Shown here: positions 1-8,249 of the stretch, piece after piece
How positions within the stretch are numbered: position 1 is the first letter of the stretch
How the letters are laid out: every line of letters starts with the position of its first letter
From: Hymenobacter sp. BT559
Lineage (GTDB): Bacteria; Bacteroidota; Bacteroidia; Cytophagales; Hymenobacteraceae
Assembly: GCF_016427535.1 (NCBI RefSeq)
Contig: NZ_JAELXV010000002.1
Coordinates: 248,001 to 312,000, forward strand
Reading direction: 5' to 3'
DNA length: 64,000 nucleotides
The notes under the pieces: generated by a model
What the model saw: the letters and a program-made list of their open reading frames with translations, nothing else
What the model was told of the DNA's origin: nothing
Database searches by the model: none
Program-made: the position numbers and the translations under genes

Positions 1-39
1 ACTATACCGAGGATGGCTGGCCGGTGATAAGTGATTAAA

Positions 40-140
40 ACAACTGTCCTTGCGAGGAGGCACGACGAAGCAAGCGCACCTGCTCAGCCGCGCCGTTCAG
101 ATGCAATCCCTTCGTCCTGTCTCCTCGCAAGGACAGTTGT
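40..140. repeat. Palindromic intergenic repeat, family A, copy 1
   Basis: Twenty-base arms (40-59 and 121-140, starting ACAACTGTCCTTGCGAGGA) form an inverted repeat around a loop that contains GCGCACCTG and GCCGTTCA. The same arms and loop words recur at 8148-8237 and 53306-53394. It lies just beyond the stop of the leftward patatin gene, so it may also end transcription, but there is no clear T-run. A dispersed REP-like element is the best reading. Confidence 0.8.
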
Positions 141-145
141 AGCTA

Positions 146-2458
146 CTACTCCAGCGAGCGGCTGCGGAACAAAATGTACCCTAGGTGCCCATACACGGCA
201 AAGCGATGGTGCGGGTCGTCGTAGTAGGTGGCGTGCACGGCCAGCGGGCCCACGGGCGTAGTGAAGATGAGGCCCGTTGAGCCCGTGAGGTAGGGGCGGC
301 TAAAGCCTTCGTGCAGCTCGGCCAGCTGTTTCACGTCCTCAAATTGATTGAAATTGACGTGCGCGTAAATCTCGGAGCGCCACTCAAAGTTGCCGAATAC
401 CGGCTGGTTGTAGCGTAGGCCCACCGCCACGTAACGCGGCGCCCGGTAATGGTCTAGAAACAGCGTGCGCGAATCGACCAGCGGCGTGAAAACCGGCGCG
501 CTGGTCAGCGACGAGCGGTAGTTGAGAAAGCGCCCCTGGCTGCTGGCTACCAGCTCGCCAAAGTAGCCCCAGGCCTGCTTTTCGCCCTTCAGCGGTACGT
601 AGCGCTCGTAGGCCGCCCGCAACTGCAGCCAGTCGTGGTGGCGGCTGGCCTCGGTTTGCAGCAGCGAGGTAGTGCCCGGCGTGTAGGCCTCAGTACCCGT
701 GACGCCGCGCAGGCTTACCACGTAGCGGCGGCCTGCTATGGCATACTGCTTGCGATTGAGCGAGTTGCGGGCAAAGCGGATGGCTGCCGTGCCACCCTTG
801 AAGGAGGTGCGCGCCAGCACATCGGTCGAGTTGACTTCTGCCGTATTCGAGTAGTTATCGACATTATAGAAGGCCCCTAGGTCGAGTACCACCCGGGCGC
901 GGTAGCGCGGCGAAATCCCAATCTGGCCGCCCACCTTGGTGTCTTGCTGCCGAACCTGGGTGCTCAGTACATCGCGCCCCAGTAGGCCGCCCGTGTTTTG
1001 GTAGTCCCACTGGTTATACGTGATTTGGGGCTGCACAAAGAAGGGCACGCGCCCCGGCACATTAATGCGGAAATTGCCCTGCGCACCGTTGTAAAAGCGC
1101 CCGAGGCTCACGTTGGCGCCCACCGAGTAGAGCAGGCTGCGCAAGTATTTGAATTCGATACCGAAGTACAGGTTATCAATGGGCCGCGTGCTGAGGGCAA
1201 AGCCCACCTCGGCCGCCACGTTATTATTCTGCTGGGCATCTACCGAAAACACGTAGCCCTGTTGCGCCGCGTCGTAGCGAATGCGTGGGTAAATGTTGCG
1301 GAAGTAGTCGTCGGCGGCTAGGCGGTAGTAGCCCTCCTCTAGGTCGTCTAGACTATAGGTTTTGCCAGTTCGCCGAAAAAACCGCTCGGCGTAGCCGTTT
1401 TGGTCGGCCCGCAGGCCCTGCACCCGCACCTGCACAAAGCGTGGCGTAGGCGCCGCCTGCTGAAAGGCCAGGCGGCGGCGCTGCAAGTCCAGGGTATCGA
1501 CGCGGCGCCCGATGCGCTGGCGAATGAGTGCCAGCTTGCGCTGGGTAGCCGTGTCGCCCTGCCCAATGAGCGTGCGCGCCCGGTCGAAGTCGGTAGCCCC
1601 GATACCCTCCAAGTTAGGTTGAATAAAGATGCCGTTGCGGCCTACGCTGGTAGTGTCGGCCACATTGGCACCTAGAAACACCAGGGCGTTGGTCAGAAGC
1701 TCGTCGTCTTTCTTAAACGGGTATTTAGTAAACGCCACATCGCCCACGTTCACCCCGATAATGATGTCGGGCTGAAACTCGCGGCGCATTACATCGGTGG
1801 GAAAGTTATTGTAGATGCCACCGTCGAAGAGGTAGCGCCCGTCGGGGTTGCGGATGGGGCGGAAGGCAAGCGGCACGGCCATGGAGTTGCGCACGGCATC
1901 GGCTAGGTTACCGGCCTTCTGCACTACTTGGGTGCGCGTAAAAATCTCGGCTGCCAGGCAGCGGTAGGGCACAAAGAGCTTGTCAAAATCGTAGCCGCTG
2001 GTAGCGCCGGCCGGTGCTAGCAGCCGCGCCAGGGCCAGATTGAGGTTGATGTCGTTCACCAGGTTGGGCACCACGCGGGCGTGCAAAGCCGAGTCGATGG
2101 CCACGCCCAGCCGCAGCGCTGAGGGGTCAGGCTCAGCAGTGAGGTAATTGAAGGTTTTATCCTGAAGCTGCTTGCCCGATACCCAGTACTGGAACTGCGG
2201 CGAAAGCACAATTTGCTCAATCTCGCGTGGCGAGTAACCCGCCGAGTACATGGCCCCCACCACGGCCCCCATGCTTGTGCCAATGATGTAATCTATCGGA
2301 ATGCCATTCGCCTCAAGCTGCTTGAGCACCCCAATGTGAGCCAGTCCTTTGGCGCCGCCACCGCTCAGCACTAAGCCCACCTTTTGGGCGCGCAGTGAGG
2401 CTGGGCACCCTAGTAACAAGAGCAGTACACAAAAGGTAAAATGTAGTACTTTTATCAT
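146..2458 (-). CDS. Patatin-like phospholipase with C-terminal outer-membrane barrel
   Basis: A 770-residue protein that starts with a signal peptide (about residues 1-24). The patatin domain follows: the oxyanion loop GGGAKG at 33-38, the nucleophile motif GTSMG at 60-64 (Ser62) and the Asp-containing DGG at 212-214, so the Ser-Asp dyad is complete. Residues from about 340 resemble one POTRA-like module. The last 350 or so residues are rich in aromatic, alternating strands as in BamA/surface-antigen barrels. The family is a patatin joined to its own barrel, comparable to PlpD-type proteins of Proteobacteria, and is predicted to hydrolyse lipids at the cell surface or in the periplasm. It is divergent from the DUF5872 gene across a 200-base AT-rich spacer. 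Confidence 0.9.
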   Translation of the reverse strand: MIKVLHFTFCVLLLLLGCPASLRAQKVGLVLSGGGAKGLAHIGVLKQLEANGIPIDYIIGTSMGAVVGAMYSAGYSPREIEQIVLSPQFQYWVSGKQLQDKTFNYLTAEPDPSALRLGVAIDSALHARVVPNLVNDINLNLALARLLAPAGATSGYDFDKLFVPYRCLAAEIFTRTQVVQKAGNLADAVRNSMAVPLAFRPIRNPDGRYLFDGGIYNNFPTDVMRREFQPDIIIGVNVGDVAFTKYPFKKDDELLTNALVFLGANVADTTSVGRNGIFIQPNLEGIGATDFDRARTLIGQGDTATQRKLALIRQRIGRRVDTLDLQRRRLAFQQAAPTPRFVQVRVQGLRADQNGYAERFFRRTGKTYSLDDLEEGYYRLAADDYFRNIYPRIRYDAAQQGYVFSVDAQQNNNVAAEVGFALSTRPIDNLYFGIEFKYLRSLLYSVGANVSLGRFYNGAQGNFRINVPGRVPFFVQPQITYNQWDYQNTGGLLGRDVLSTQVRQQDTKVGGQIGISPRYRARVVLDLGAFYNVDNYSNTAEVNSTDVLARTSFKGGTAAIRFARNSLNRKQYAIAGRRYVVSLRGVTGTEAYTPGTTSLLQTEASRHHDWLQLRAAYERYVPLKGEKQAWGYFGELVASSQGRFLNYRSSLTSAPVFTPLVDSRTLFLDHYRAPRYVAVGLRYNQPVFGNFEWRSEIYAHVNFNQFEDVKQLAELHEGFSRPYLTGSTGLIFTTPVGPLAVHATYYDDPHHRFAVYGHLGYILFRSRSLE

Positions 2459-2658
2459 ATAGTAATTTATTAGTATATTAGTGGCTCTCGCGCCTTACGC
2501 CGCAACCGGAAGGGTAGTTGCTCACAAGGCCAGCTGTAGGAGCTGCTATATCGAGTTTTTGTTTAACAAATTGATAATTAGAGTTAAACATATAGCCAAA
2601 AGTATCAGCTAGAAGCAACTCCTCAGCTTAAGCTGCGTTCTTTATACGTTCTACTCTA

Positions 2659-3156
2659 ATGGCCTCCCTGATGAAGACTCCAACCCCTGCCGACGACGCC
2701 AGTAGCACTCCGGCCCGCAAACGTACCAAAACTCGGCCCGCAGCCCGCCGGCGCACCCTCGAAAACACGTACTCTGACCCCGCCCTTCGCGAACGGCTAA
2801 AAGATGAAATTCGCGCCGCCGCTAAAGGCGGAGAACCCGGTACTTGGAGCGCCCGCAAGTCGCAGCTCCTCACACTAGCGTACCAAAAAGCTGGTGGCGG
2901 CTATATCAATCGCCACCCCAACTCTAAGCAAAAAGACTTGAAGGAGTGGACCAAGCAAGACTGGAAAACGGCCGACGGCAAACCCGCCCGGCGCGCCAGC
3001 GGTACCACTCGCTACCTACCCAAAAAAGCCTGGGACGAACTAAGTGATGCAGAGAAAAAGGCAACCAACGATAAAAAGAAAGCGGGCTCCAAAGCTGGCG
3101 AGCATGTGGTAGCCAACACGGCCGCCGCCAAAAAGGCCCGCAAGAAAGCCGAATAG
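2659..3156 (+). CDS. DUF5872 domain-containing basic protein
   Basis: A 165-residue soluble protein. The first 35 residues are a Lys/Arg/Ala/Pro-rich tail. Residues about 38-140 match what I recall of DUF5872, with landmarks YSDPALRERLKDEI, GTWSARKSQLL, GGGY, EWTKQDW and RYLPKKAWD. The C-terminus is again Lys/Ala-rich. The very basic ends suggest nucleic-acid or polyanion contact, but the function of the family is not known to me. It has its own upstream region and faces the oxidoreductase gene tail to tail across an imperfect hairpin at 3230-3264. An alternative start is Met5. Confidence 0.75.
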   Translation: MASLMKTPTPADDASSTPARKRTKTRPAARRRTLENTYSDPALRERLKDEIRAAAKGGEPGTWSARKSQLLTLAYQKAGGGYINRHPNSKQKDLKEWTKQDWKTADGKPARRASGTTRYLPKKAWDELSDAEKKATNDKKKAGSKAGEHVVANTAAAKKARKKAE

Positions 3157-3229
3157 CCCGCGCCTAGGTCGAATCTTGCTACCTAAGTATCAGTAGACCT
3201 CAATGGCCGCCCCTACGCCTTTGGTAAAT

Positions 3230-3264
3230 CCCCACCCTGCCCCCTGCGTGTGGGCGGGGTGAGG
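3230..3264. terminator. Imperfect hairpin between convergent genes
   Basis: A CCCCACCCTGCCC arm (from 3231) pairs imperfectly with GGGCGGGGTGAGG (3252-3264). It lies between two genes that converge, so a bidirectional terminator is plausible. There is no T-run, which keeps confidence low. Confidence 0.35.
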
Positions 3265-3278
3265 TTATATACCTATGC

Positions 3279-4538
3279 TTAACTCAGTAGCAGTTCGGCG
3301 ACTTGTCGGCCCGTGCCCAGGGCAGCGTTGAGCGAGGGGTAAGCTACCCAATCGCCGCAACGCAGCAGAGCCTCGCCGAGGCGCAGCGGCTGCTGTGGTG
3401 GCTGGCCAGGTCCGTACACAGGCAAGGCGTACGGAATGTGGTAGGTGCGCACGTGCTGCCACAGTGCTGCCGTGGGCCCAAACCACGCGGCCAGCTCGGT
3501 GCGGAGCCGGGCGGTCAGGTCCTCATCGCTGAGGTTGTGCTCGCCGTGGGTACTCACCGAAACCAGCCCTTGGCCGCTGGGTGCTACGGCCGGACTGACT
3601 TCGGCCGGAAAGGCTACGTTGTGCACCAGCGTGTTAGACGCTGCATTGAGGTGCAGCAGCCGGCGCCCGTGGCTAGGTGCCGCGCCCGCCGTGGTAAAAT
3701 AGGTGCAGGTAGTAGCCCGCGCGGCTAGGGCCGGGGCCGCAGTGCTGCCGAGCAGCTGCGCGGCGGCCGGCCCGTCGGTAGCCAGCACGGTGGTAGCCGC
3801 CCGCAGGGTTTCGCCCGAGGCGAGGCGCACCGCGCGGCCACCCTCTAGCACGGCCGCCACGGGCGTGTGCAGACGCACGGTGCCCACCGGTAGTCGGGCG
3901 GCCAGCTGCTCGGGCAATTGCTGTATACCTAGGGCCGGCACGGCTGCATTGCCGCGCGAAAACTGCTGAAACACGAAGGCAAAAAAATTGCTGGCCGTGC
4001 CGAGGTCGCGGTCGAGGTACACGCCCCCGAAAAAGGGCCGAAAGAAATTGTTGATAATCTGCTCGCTCCAGCCGTAGTGCCGCAAAAAGCTCAGCGTCGT
4101 TTCGGCGGGGCGGGCCAGTAGCTGCTCGGGCGACTGGCCTTGCATCTGGGCAACAAACTTGGCAATGAGCAGCTTGTCCGTAAAAGTGCCGATGGGCGAG
4201 CTGAGGGCTGCAAACGCAGCCAGCGGCACGCGCATGGGGTTTTCGAGCACCGTTTCCCTGCCGTTGGCCAGCCTGATTACCGCGCCCGATTCATAGGTTT
4301 TGAGCTGTAGCGCGCCGTAGTCGAATATGCGGCGCGCCTCGGGGTAGTCGGTCAGCAAAATCTGAAAGCCGCGGTCGAGCCGGAAGCCATCCGGCGTCAC
4401 GTCGGTGCGCACACGCCCGCCCACGGCATCGGCTGCCTCGAGCACCACCACCGGGCGCCCCGCGCGGTGTAACCAATTGGCACAGGCCAGGCCCGCCATC
4501 CCGGCGCCAATGATGATAATAGGGTCTTCTTCAGTCAT
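3279..4538 (-). CDS. NAD(P)/FAD-dependent oxidoreductase (amine oxidase/protoporphyrinogen oxidase-like)
   Basis: A 419-residue flavoprotein of the amine-oxidase/phytoene-desaturase type. The N-terminus carries the dinucleotide-binding fold IIIIGAGMAGLACANW (GxGxxG) followed by the acidic end of the second strand (VVVLEAADAVGGRVRT), where GGR contacts FAD. The C-terminus has the second FAD motif region ending YPSLNAALGTGRQVAE. I chose the ATG at 4538 because an upstream extension of 68 codons encodes no recognisable domain and would precede the Rossmann fold with Cys-rich sequence. The substrate cannot be told: relatives act on carotenoids, porphyrins or amines. It follows the haem lipoprotein gene by 209 bases on the same strand. 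Confidence 0.85.
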   Translation of the reverse strand: MTEEDPIIIIGAGMAGLACANWLHRAGRPVVVLEAADAVGGRVRTDVTPDGFRLDRGFQILLTDYPEARRIFDYGALQLKTYESGAVIRLANGRETVLENPMRVPLAAFAALSSPIGTFTDKLLIAKFVAQMQGQSPEQLLARPAETTLSFLRHYGWSEQIINNFFRPFFGGVYLDRDLGTASNFFAFVFQQFSRGNAAVPALGIQQLPEQLAARLPVGTVRLHTPVAAVLEGGRAVRLASGETLRAATTVLATDGPAAAQLLGSTAAPALAARATTCTYFTTAGAAPSHGRRLLHLNAASNTLVHNVAFPAEVSPAVAPSGQGLVSVSTHGEHNLSDEDLTARLRTELAAWFGPTAALWQHVRTYHIPYALPVYGPGQPPQQPLRLGEALLRCGDWVAYPSLNAALGTGRQVAELLLS

Positions 4539-4747
4539 TAGCTTAAAGCAAATTCTCCAACAAACACACACCAACCGGCGGCCGGCTACTAGCGCCGGTG
4601 GCCTGCTTACGCAAAACGCACCACCTAGGGCGAAAAAACAGGGCAGTACAAGGATACTAAGCCAGCGCCCATGTTGCTTGGCCGCCGTGCTATAGATGGT
4701 GCCGTACCGCCCGCGTAGCACATGCCCGCAGCCCGCCCCCACGAGTT

Positions 4748-5443
4748 CTAGAAGAGCTTGGGCATCTTATGCTCCTTCCATTTCTTGCGCGTTTTTAGGG
4801 TATAAAACTCGGCCACTCCATCGCGCTCCTGCGTCACTTGCCAGGCCCCCAGAACTTGGCCAGCCTGCCGGCCCACTGCCCGCAAGCCGGGGTGCTGGGC
4901 TTGCAGCAGCTTGGCTTCGGCGGCGGTGAGGTCGCGGCCCGGCTGGCCGTGGCAGCGCAGGCACAGGTTGTGGCGCAGCACAATCGGGCGCTGGTAATAG
5001 AAGGTGTCGGCGGCAGGCCGCCCAATGAGGCGCAGCGTGTCGGGCTGCAAGCCCGCCGCCGTCACGGCGGCAGCAGTAGCACCGGCGGCACTAGGCTGCC
5101 ACTCCACGCGGCGCGGGTGCGCGTGCCACTTGCGCGCCATCGAGTCGACGGCCGGGTAGGCCTGGGGGCGGCAGAAGTTAGCGGCCTTCGCCACGCCGCC
5201 TGCCGCCAGCTCGCGGGCCAAGGTGCGGCGCAGCAGCGTGTCGGCATAGGCCGTGAGCGAGTCGCCGGCCCAGCGTGTGGCGTGCAGCAAGTCGTTGGGC
5301 GTAATGCGCTTAACTTCCCAATTAGCCGTTTCTTCGGCTATTTGCTTGGTGCCAGGCAGATGCTTTATTTGGTCGGGCCGGCAGGCAGCCAGCGCCAGCA
5401 ACAGCCCTAGGGCGTAAGTCAGATTGATTTTCGACAAAACCAT
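4748..5443 (-). CDS. Tll0287-like (DUF3365) haem-binding lipoprotein
   Basis: A 231-residue exported lipoprotein. The ATG at 5443 gives a compact signal peptide ending in a lipobox (LALAAC), while an upstream in-frame start would overlap thrC and weaken the signal peptide. The body matches the DUF3365/Tll0287-like family, a PAS-like haem-binding sensor or redox fold. It carries one c-type haem motif, CLRCH, near residue 175, and the block AANFCRP. A covalent haem in the periplasm is therefore likely. It lies 38 bases after the thrC stop, so it may be read through from the thr operon. Its physiological partner is unknown. Confidence 0.8.
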   Translation of the reverse strand: MVLSKINLTYALGLLLALAACRPDQIKHLPGTKQIAEETANWEVKRITPNDLLHATRWAGDSLTAYADTLLRRTLARELAAGGVAKAANFCRPQAYPAVDSMARKWHAHPRRVEWQPSAAGATAAAVTAAGLQPDTLRLIGRPAADTFYYQRPIVLRHNLCLRCHGQPGRDLTAAEAKLLQAQHPGLRAVGRQAGQVLGAWQVTQERDGVAEFYTLKTRKKWKEHKMPKLF

Positions 5444-5481
5444 ACTGCTGCCAACTGCTGAGGCCGCCCGAAGGTTGCGGC

Positions 5482-6774
5482 TCACCGGAGCAGCCACTCG
5501 CGCAGCGCATCGTAGCTAGGCGCCAGCGGCACACTTTGCTTGGGCTTCTCCAAGAGGTAGTGCAGCGCAGCGGGCAGCTCCACCTTGCGCCCGATGAGCG
5601 GCTCGACCACCTCCGGAAACTTGACGGGGTGGGCCGTAGCCAGCAAGAAGCCTGCGGCAGCGGGGTACTTCCCTAGGTAGTCTTCCAAGGCAAAAAACGC
5701 CACGGCCCCGTGCGGGTCGAGCAGGTAGCCGTGCTCGGCTTGCACCCGCTGGATGGTGATGCTGGTGTCGGCATCGCTCACCGTGTAGCCGCTCAGCAAC
5801 TGGCTAATAGTAGTGTGCTCGTGCTTGAACAGCTCCAAGATGCGCACGAAGTTGCTGGGGTGGCCTACGTCCATGGCATTAGAAATAGTAGCCACGGCCG
5901 TTTTGGGCGTGAAGATGGCCGTGCGCAAGTACTCGGCACCCGCGTCATTGGCATTGCACGCTGCGATGAAATGGCCCACCGGCAGCCCCGACGCGTGGGC
6001 CAGCAGCCCGGCGCACAGGTTGCCGAAGTTGCCGCTTGGCACTGCCACCACGGGCGGTTCGGCGGGCGCCCACTGCTGCATGGCAAACAGATAGTACAGC
6101 TGCTGCGGCAGCCAGCGCGCCACATTGATGGAGTTGGCCGAGGTGAGCGTGCGGCGGCTGGTCAAGCCTTCGTCCAGGAAGGCTTGCTTTACTAGGCGCT
6201 GGCAGTCGTCGAAGTTGCCTGCTACCTCCAGCGCCGTAATATTCTGACCTAGGGTTGTGAGCTGCAATTCCTGTAGAGGGCTCACCTTGCCCGAGGGGTA
6301 CAGGATAACCACCTCCACGCCTGGCACACCCAAAAAGCCGTGTGCTACGGCCCCGCCCGTATCGCCTGAGGTGGCCACTAGCACCGTCACCGGGGCGGTT
6401 TCGCCCTGCGAAAAGTACCCTAGGCAGCGGCTCATGAAGCGAGCACCTACATCCTTAAATGCCAGCGTCGGCCCGTGAAACAGCTCCAGCGAACTAATGT
6501 GCTCGGTCACGGGCACCAGCGGAAACTCAAAATTGACGGTCTCAGCGCAGATGCGGCGCAAGTCGGCCTCCGGGATGGTGTTGCCCACGTAAGGCCGCAT
6601 CACCTCGTAGGCAATGTCGGCCTGCGACAGGCGCGGCAAGTCGCGCAGAAACTCTGGCGAGAACTGCGGAATGCTTTCGGGGAAATACAGGCCGCCATCC
6701 GGCGCCTGCCCGGCAATGGTAGCCGTGCGAAAATCAACGGGCGGCGACTGGCGGTTGAGGCTGTAATACTGCAT
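5482..6774 (-). CDS. thrC: Threonine synthase
   Basis: A 430-residue PLP enzyme that converts O-phosphohomoserine to threonine, the last step of the pathway. The PLP lysine lies in FHGPTLAFKDVGARF (Lys107). The N-terminal block YYSLN...PDGGLYFPE is typical, as is the phosphate-binding stretch ATSGDTGGAVAHGF. Length is normal for the short class of threonine synthases. It is the distal gene of a leftward thrA-thrB-thrC operon. Its first 41 bases overlap the end of the small secreted-protein gene in another frame, so its translation may be coupled to that gene. Confidence 0.97.
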   Translation of the reverse strand: MQYYSLNRQSPPVDFRTATIAGQAPDGGLYFPESIPQFSPEFLRDLPRLSQADIAYEVMRPYVGNTIPEADLRRICAETVNFEFPLVPVTEHISSLELFHGPTLAFKDVGARFMSRCLGYFSQGETAPVTVLVATSGDTGGAVAHGFLGVPGVEVVILYPSGKVSPLQELQLTTLGQNITALEVAGNFDDCQRLVKQAFLDEGLTSRRTLTSANSINVARWLPQQLYYLFAMQQWAPAEPPVVAVPSGNFGNLCAGLLAHASGLPVGHFIAACNANDAGAEYLRTAIFTPKTAVATISNAMDVGHPSNFVRILELFKHEHTTISQLLSGYTVSDADTSITIQRVQAEHGYLLDPHGAVAFFALEDYLGKYPAAAGFLLATAHPVKFPEVVEPLIGRKVELPAALHYLLEKPKQSVPLAPSYDALREWLLR

Positions 6775-7183
6775 ACTTTATCGGAAAATAACAGTCGTTG
6801 ACTGCAATACAGAGGCACTTTGGAGGCGGCGCTAGTGGATTAATGACTTGTCGATACTCTGCTGTGTGCCCGTCTAGTCCTTTGGTTTGAAAGTAAAGCG
6901 TGTTTCGACGAAACAATGGCGTGTTTAGGTCATTAAGGGTGTACCTTGCTATTAGCCGCCATTTAGTATTATAAAAGAGAACTTGGTGATGTCCATGTGC
7001 TACTATTGCCGCTTGCACTGTGTAGCAGTGGTTCACAAGATGGTATACTGGCTGGTCTCGAGCATTCTTCACGCAACCTAGGTGCTTCCTGACATAGTGC
7101 TTTCTGCCAAATGGGTCTTGAGCTACTGCCGCCGCAGTTGGCCGAACACCTATACTTAAGAGCAACACCAGTAGCATTTTCAT
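6734..7183 (-). CDS. Small secreted protein of unknown function inside the thr operon
   Basis: A 149-residue protein with a clear signal peptide (MKMLLVLLLSIG, cleavage likely near residue 20) and a Cys-containing mature part (KCLCIAVNDCYF near the end). I recognise no domain. It starts 13 bases after thrB and its last 41 bases overlap the thrC start in a different frame. Base composition is visibly lower in GC than the flanking thr genes and codon choice is less biased, which suggests a later insertion into the operon. The signal peptide and clean spacing argue for a real gene. The overlap with thrC is the main reason for doubt. Confidence 0.6.
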   Translation of the reverse strand: MKMLLVLLLSIGVRPTAAAVAQDPFGRKHYVRKHLGCVKNARDQPVYHLVNHCYTVQAAIVAHGHHQVLFYNTKWRLIARYTLNDLNTPLFRRNTLYFQTKGLDGHTAEYRQVINPLAPPPKCLCIAVNDCYFPIKYAVLQPQPPVAAR

Positions 7184-7196
7184 AGGCAGTTGCCTT

Positions 7197-8129
7197 TTAA
7201 GCTACTACCCGAGCGCCTTCGCTCGCAATCGGCCCCACGTGCAGGTGGTACTCGATGCCCATCTTCTGATACACGCGACCCATGGCCTCGGCCGCGGCGT
7301 GCGCTGTGGCTTCGTCTTGGTTCAGCATAAAGATGGAGGGACCCGAACCTGAAATACCACCACCTAGGGCTCCCGCGGCCAGGGCACGCTGCTTGGCATC
7401 GGTCAAGCCAGGGATGAGGGCCGCCCGCGCCGGCTCCACGATATAGTCTTCCAGCGCCCGGCTAATCAATTCGCTGTCATTAGTTAAAAAGCCAGCGACC
7501 AGGCCGCCCACATTGGCCCACTGGCGCACGGCCAATGAAAGTGGCACCTGGGTCGGCAGCACGGCGCGAGCTTCCCGTGTCTTGACTTCAAACTGCGGGT
7601 GTACCACCGCCACCCACAGCGGTGGGGCGGGCAGGGCCACCACATCTAGCGTTGGCAATACGGCCCGCACCAGCGTGAAGCCGCCGCAAATGGCCGGTGC
7701 AATGTTGTCGGCGTGGCGCACGCCTGAGGCTACGGCCTCGCCGTACATCGCTAGGTCTACCAACTGCTTGTTGTCGAAGCGGTTGCCCAGCAGCGCATTT
7801 GCGGCTACTACGGCGCCGGCCGCACTGGCCGCGCTGCTGCCTATGCCGCTGCCCGGCCGAATGCCCTTCGTAATCTCTACCTCAAACCCGATAGGCTCGG
7901 GCACTTCGCGCAGCAGGGCCAGCAGGGCAGCGCCAGCCACGTTGCGGTAGGGGTCGGTAGGCAGGTCGTAGTCGTCGAGGTGCCGGATGACAAGGCCCGG
8001 CTGGTCGCGCCGCGTGAGGCGCACCGTATCATACGGGGCCGTCAGGCAGATACCGAGCACGTCGAAGCCACAGCCAACGTTGGCAATGGTAGCTGGCGCG
8101 TGCACGGTGACGGAGGAAGGAAGGGGCAT
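7197..8129 (-). CDS. thrB: Homoserine kinase
   Basis: A 310-residue GHMP-family kinase that phosphorylates homoserine for threonine synthase. The N-terminal VHAPATIANVGCGFDVLG block and the ATP-binding loop GSGIGSSAASAAGAVVA (motif 2) are intact, as is the C-terminal GGGISGSGPSIF motif 3. I prefer the ATG at 8129, since the GTG at 8144 lies almost against the family A repeat. A 90-base palindrome separates it from thrA, so the two genes are probably still cotranscribed, with possible attenuation or RNA processing at the hairpin. Confidence 0.95.
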   Translation of the reverse strand: MPLPSSVTVHAPATIANVGCGFDVLGICLTAPYDTVRLTRRDQPGLVIRHLDDYDLPTDPYRNVAGAALLALLREVPEPIGFEVEITKGIRPGSGIGSSAASAAGAVVAANALLGNRFDNKQLVDLAMYGEAVASGVRHADNIAPAICGGFTLVRAVLPTLDVVALPAPPLWVAVVHPQFEVKTREARAVLPTQVPLSLAVRQWANVGGLVAGFLTNDSELISRALEDYIVEPARAALIPGLTDAKQRALAAGALGGGISGSGPSIFMLNQDEATAHAAAEAMGRVYQKMGIEYHLHVGPIASEGARVVA

Positions 8130-8147
8130 GAGCGTAAGAAGCACGTT

Positions 8148-8237
8148 TGTCCTTGCGAGCGCAGCGAAGCAATCGCGTCTAAACGAGCCGTTCGAATACT
8201 GGCTAGGTGCGATTGCTTCGCTGCGCTCGCAAGGACA
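8148..8237. repeat. Palindromic intergenic repeat, family A, copy 2
   Basis: Two perfect 29-base arms (8148-8176 and 8209-8237), beginning TGTCCTTGCGAGCGCAGCGA, flank a 32-base loop that includes GCCGTTCG. It sits between thrA and thrB inside the operon and ends 13 bases before the thrA stop. In RNA it would form a very stable hairpin that could alter the thrA:thrB ratio. Other copies are at 40-140 and 53306-53394. Confidence 0.9.
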
Positions 8238-8249
8238 GGCGGAGTTGAT

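Noticed and set aside
3279..4742. The longer start of the FAD oxidoreductase at 4742
   Set aside because: The extra 68 residues precede the FAD-binding fold and are Cys-rich without a plausible signal peptide; the ATG at 4538 is natural.
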